Assembly: GCA_013813675.1 (NCBI GenBank)
Contig: JACCRH010000399.1
Location: 1 to 22,229, forward strand
Source: Gemmatimonadales bacterium
Lineage (GTDB): Bacteria; Gemmatimonadota; Gemmatimonadetes; Gemmatimonadales; GWC2-71-9
DNA length: 22,229 nt
Direction of reading: 5' to 3'
Shown piece after piece: positions 21,011 through 22,229 of the stretch; positions within the stretch are counted from its first letter, which is position 1; each line of letters opens with the position of its first letter. A program made the position numbers and the translations under genes. The notes under the pieces were generated by a model. The model worked only from the letters and a program-made list of their open reading frames with translations. It searched no databases and was not told the origin of the DNA.

Positions 21011-22229
21011 ATGCTTCGTCGCCGGGGCCGCCGCGTGGGTGGATGTGCGGTTGCGGCGCTGTTCGCGGCGTGCTCCGGGCCGCCACCCAGCGGGCCGGCG
21101 CCTGTCGGGCCCCTGGCGGCCGCCGAGTCGCTCTACCTCGACCTGCGCGACCTGCGTGACCGGATCGACGTGGCCGCCTCCGCTGGACGGCCGGCCGCCC
21201 GGGATGGCCGGCCGGTCGCTGGCCTCGCTCGGGATCACGACCAGCTCCGCGCCACGCTCGTCACCCGGTTCGGCGCCATCGACTCCTCGGCTCTGGGCCG
21301 GGGCGACGCCCGCGCCTTCGGCATCATGCGCGCCGCCCTCGGGCGCGACCTCGTTACTCTCGCGCCGCTCACTTCCGCGGGCACCAGCTCCACCCGGCGC
21401 CGACCCGATTGCGACTACGATCCCGCGGCCATCGCGCCGGTGAGCAACGCCCTCGACTCGCTGCGCGGACGAATCTACGCGTGCTACGGCTGGGCCCAGG
21501 GTCACGTGGTCGTCGGCCCCGATACGATGGATCGGCTCTCGGTGCTCGGCGCCTTGGGCCGGATCGAGGATCCAAGCGAGCGCCGGCGCCTCTTTCTTTC
21601 GCTGGAGCCGGTCTGGCGGAGCGTGAACGCCGACAATGGGCCCCGGAGCCCCTATCGCCGCCTGATCGCCCTCGAGGTGGGCGGGCGTCGCGGGGGTGAG
21701 CCGCCGGGCGCGCGGCAGGCGCGTCGTTCAGGCGTGCCGCCGGACTCGCTCGAGCGCTGGCTGGTGGCGATCCTCGAGACTTGGCGAGACGTCAATCCGG
21801 ATTCGCTCATCGAGCCCTGGGACTGGTACTTCCGGACCGGCCGACTGGGCCGCGCGCTGGGTGGACGCATCTCTCGCGAACGACTCACCGCCCTCAACGC
21901 CGACGTCTATCGCGCGCTGGGAGCGGACCTCGGGGCGCTGAATGTCCGCTACGACCTCGAGCCCCGAGAGGGCAAGACCCCGGTGGCGTTCTGCACCTTC
22001 GGCGCGCGGCCCCGGCGGCGCGGCCCGGGGTGGACGCCGGGCGAGCCTTCGGTCTTCGCGACCTACCGCGGGGGCGGCCTCGACAATCTCGCCGAGCTGC
22101 TGCACGAGACCGGGCACGCCGTTCATATCGCCGCGATCCGGACCCGGCCGGCGTTCACGGACTGGCCGGACAGCGACCCGTTCACCGAGGCGGTGGCCGA
22201 CTTCGTGGCGCTCGATGTCGCCGAGCCGG
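21011..22229 (+). CDS. M2/M3-type metallopeptidase lipoprotein, 3' end off window
   Basis: The first 406 codons are present, open to the right edge. The N-terminus is basic (MLRRRGRRVG) with a hydrophobic CAVAALFAAC segment; C21 is a likely lipidated residue, followed by a Pro/Gly-rich linker. A mostly helical region follows, then the zinc motif H365-E-T-G-H369 (LLHETGHAVHIAAI) and a third ligand E393 in PFTEAVADF. The 24-residue distance between H369 and E393 equals that in M2 peptidases (angiotensin-converting enzyme type); HETGHAVH itself looks closer to M3 oligopeptidases. It should cleave peptides outside the cytoplasm. An AAGG site lies six bases before the ATG. The C-terminal part needed to settle the family is outside the window. 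Confidence 0.75.
   Translation, partial: MLRRRGRRVGGCAVAALFAACSGPPPSGPAPVGPLAAAESLYLDLRDLRDRIDVAASAGRPAARDGRPVAGLARDHDQLRATLVTRFGAIDSSALGRGDARAFGIMRAALGRDLVTLAPLTSAGTSSTRRRPDCDYDPAAIAPVSNALDSLRGRIYACYGWAQGHVVVGPDTMDRLSVLGALGRIEDPSERRRLFLSLEPVWRSVNADNGPRSPYRRLIALEVGGRRGGEPPGARQARRSGVPPDSLERWLVAILETWRDVNPDSLIEPWDWYFRTGRLGRALGGRISRERLTALNADVYRALGADLGALNVRYDLEPREGKTPVAFCTFGARPRRRGPGWTPGEPSVFATYRGGGLDNLAELLHETGHAVHIAAIRTRPAFTDWPDSDPFTEAVADFVALDVAEP

Noticed and set aside
1..22229. tRNA, rRNA, CRISPR, transposase, phage or toxin-antitoxin genes
   Set aside because: I looked on both strands in the gaps and among the frames and saw no cloverleaf-like segment, spaced direct repeats, transposase motifs or typical toxin-antitoxin pairs.

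Overview
The window is very GC-rich and densely coded. It has frequent GTG starts, several secreted proteins or lipoproteins, a Do-type periplasmic protease and an OmpR-type two-component system, so the cell is probably Gram-negative. The gene mix (a DUF5916-like protein, secreted M1 and M2/M3-type peptidases, a secreted NTF2/lumazine-binding-like protein, a DUF4956-type membrane fragment) and the TAnnnT-type -10 boxes suggest a Gemmatimonadota-like soil or sediment bacterium. This is inference, since no rRNA or other phylogenetic marker lies in the window.

Layout. 1-754: the 5' end of a minus-strand DUF5916/CBM9-like gene and a small secreted HEAT-repeat protein. 762-3402 (minus): a group II PLP decarboxylase followed by a cystathionine gamma-synthase-type enzyme, probably co-transcribed. 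3435-5940: a histidine kinase/response regulator operon (TGATG overlap) bracketed by two hairpins built from the same dispersed repeat. 5931-7370 (minus): an APC amino-acid permease. 7429-10493 (minus): a fused trehalose-6-phosphate synthase/phosphatase, then a broken locus in which a truncated DsbA-like thioredoxin is joined out of frame to the C-terminal half of a DUF4956-like membrane protein. 10580-14340: a secreted M1 peptidase (minus), divergent from a Do-like protease (plus). 14357-17394: a secreted lumazine-binding-like protein, an SDR with an unusual basic N-terminal extension, a two-domain extracytoplasmic protein with no signal peptide, and a stand-alone PAS protein. 17515-22229 (plus): a DinB-like protein, two hypothetical proteins, a tiny Lys/Arg-rich protein, a fosmidomycin-resistance-type MFS exporter, a small membrane protein, and a metallopeptidase running off the right edge.

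The genes do not form one pathway. Shared themes are cell-envelope and stress functions (trehalose, Do protease, two-component system, SDR of the general-stress type) and amino-acid or peptide handling (permease, two PLP enzymes, two peptidases). No rRNA, tRNA, CRISPR array, transposase or phage gene was seen, and no gene-free gap exceeds 300 bases.

No clear new defence-like or biosynthetic system is visible. The best leads are: (1) the DsbA/DUF4956 chimeric junction near 8046-8063; (2) a family of short repeats (six copies seen) that forms hairpins and supplies stop codons and C-terminal tails to neighbouring genes; (3) four starts that lie exactly six bases after a TAnnnT hexamer, suggesting leaderless transcripts; and (4) the 53-residue basic extension on the SDR.
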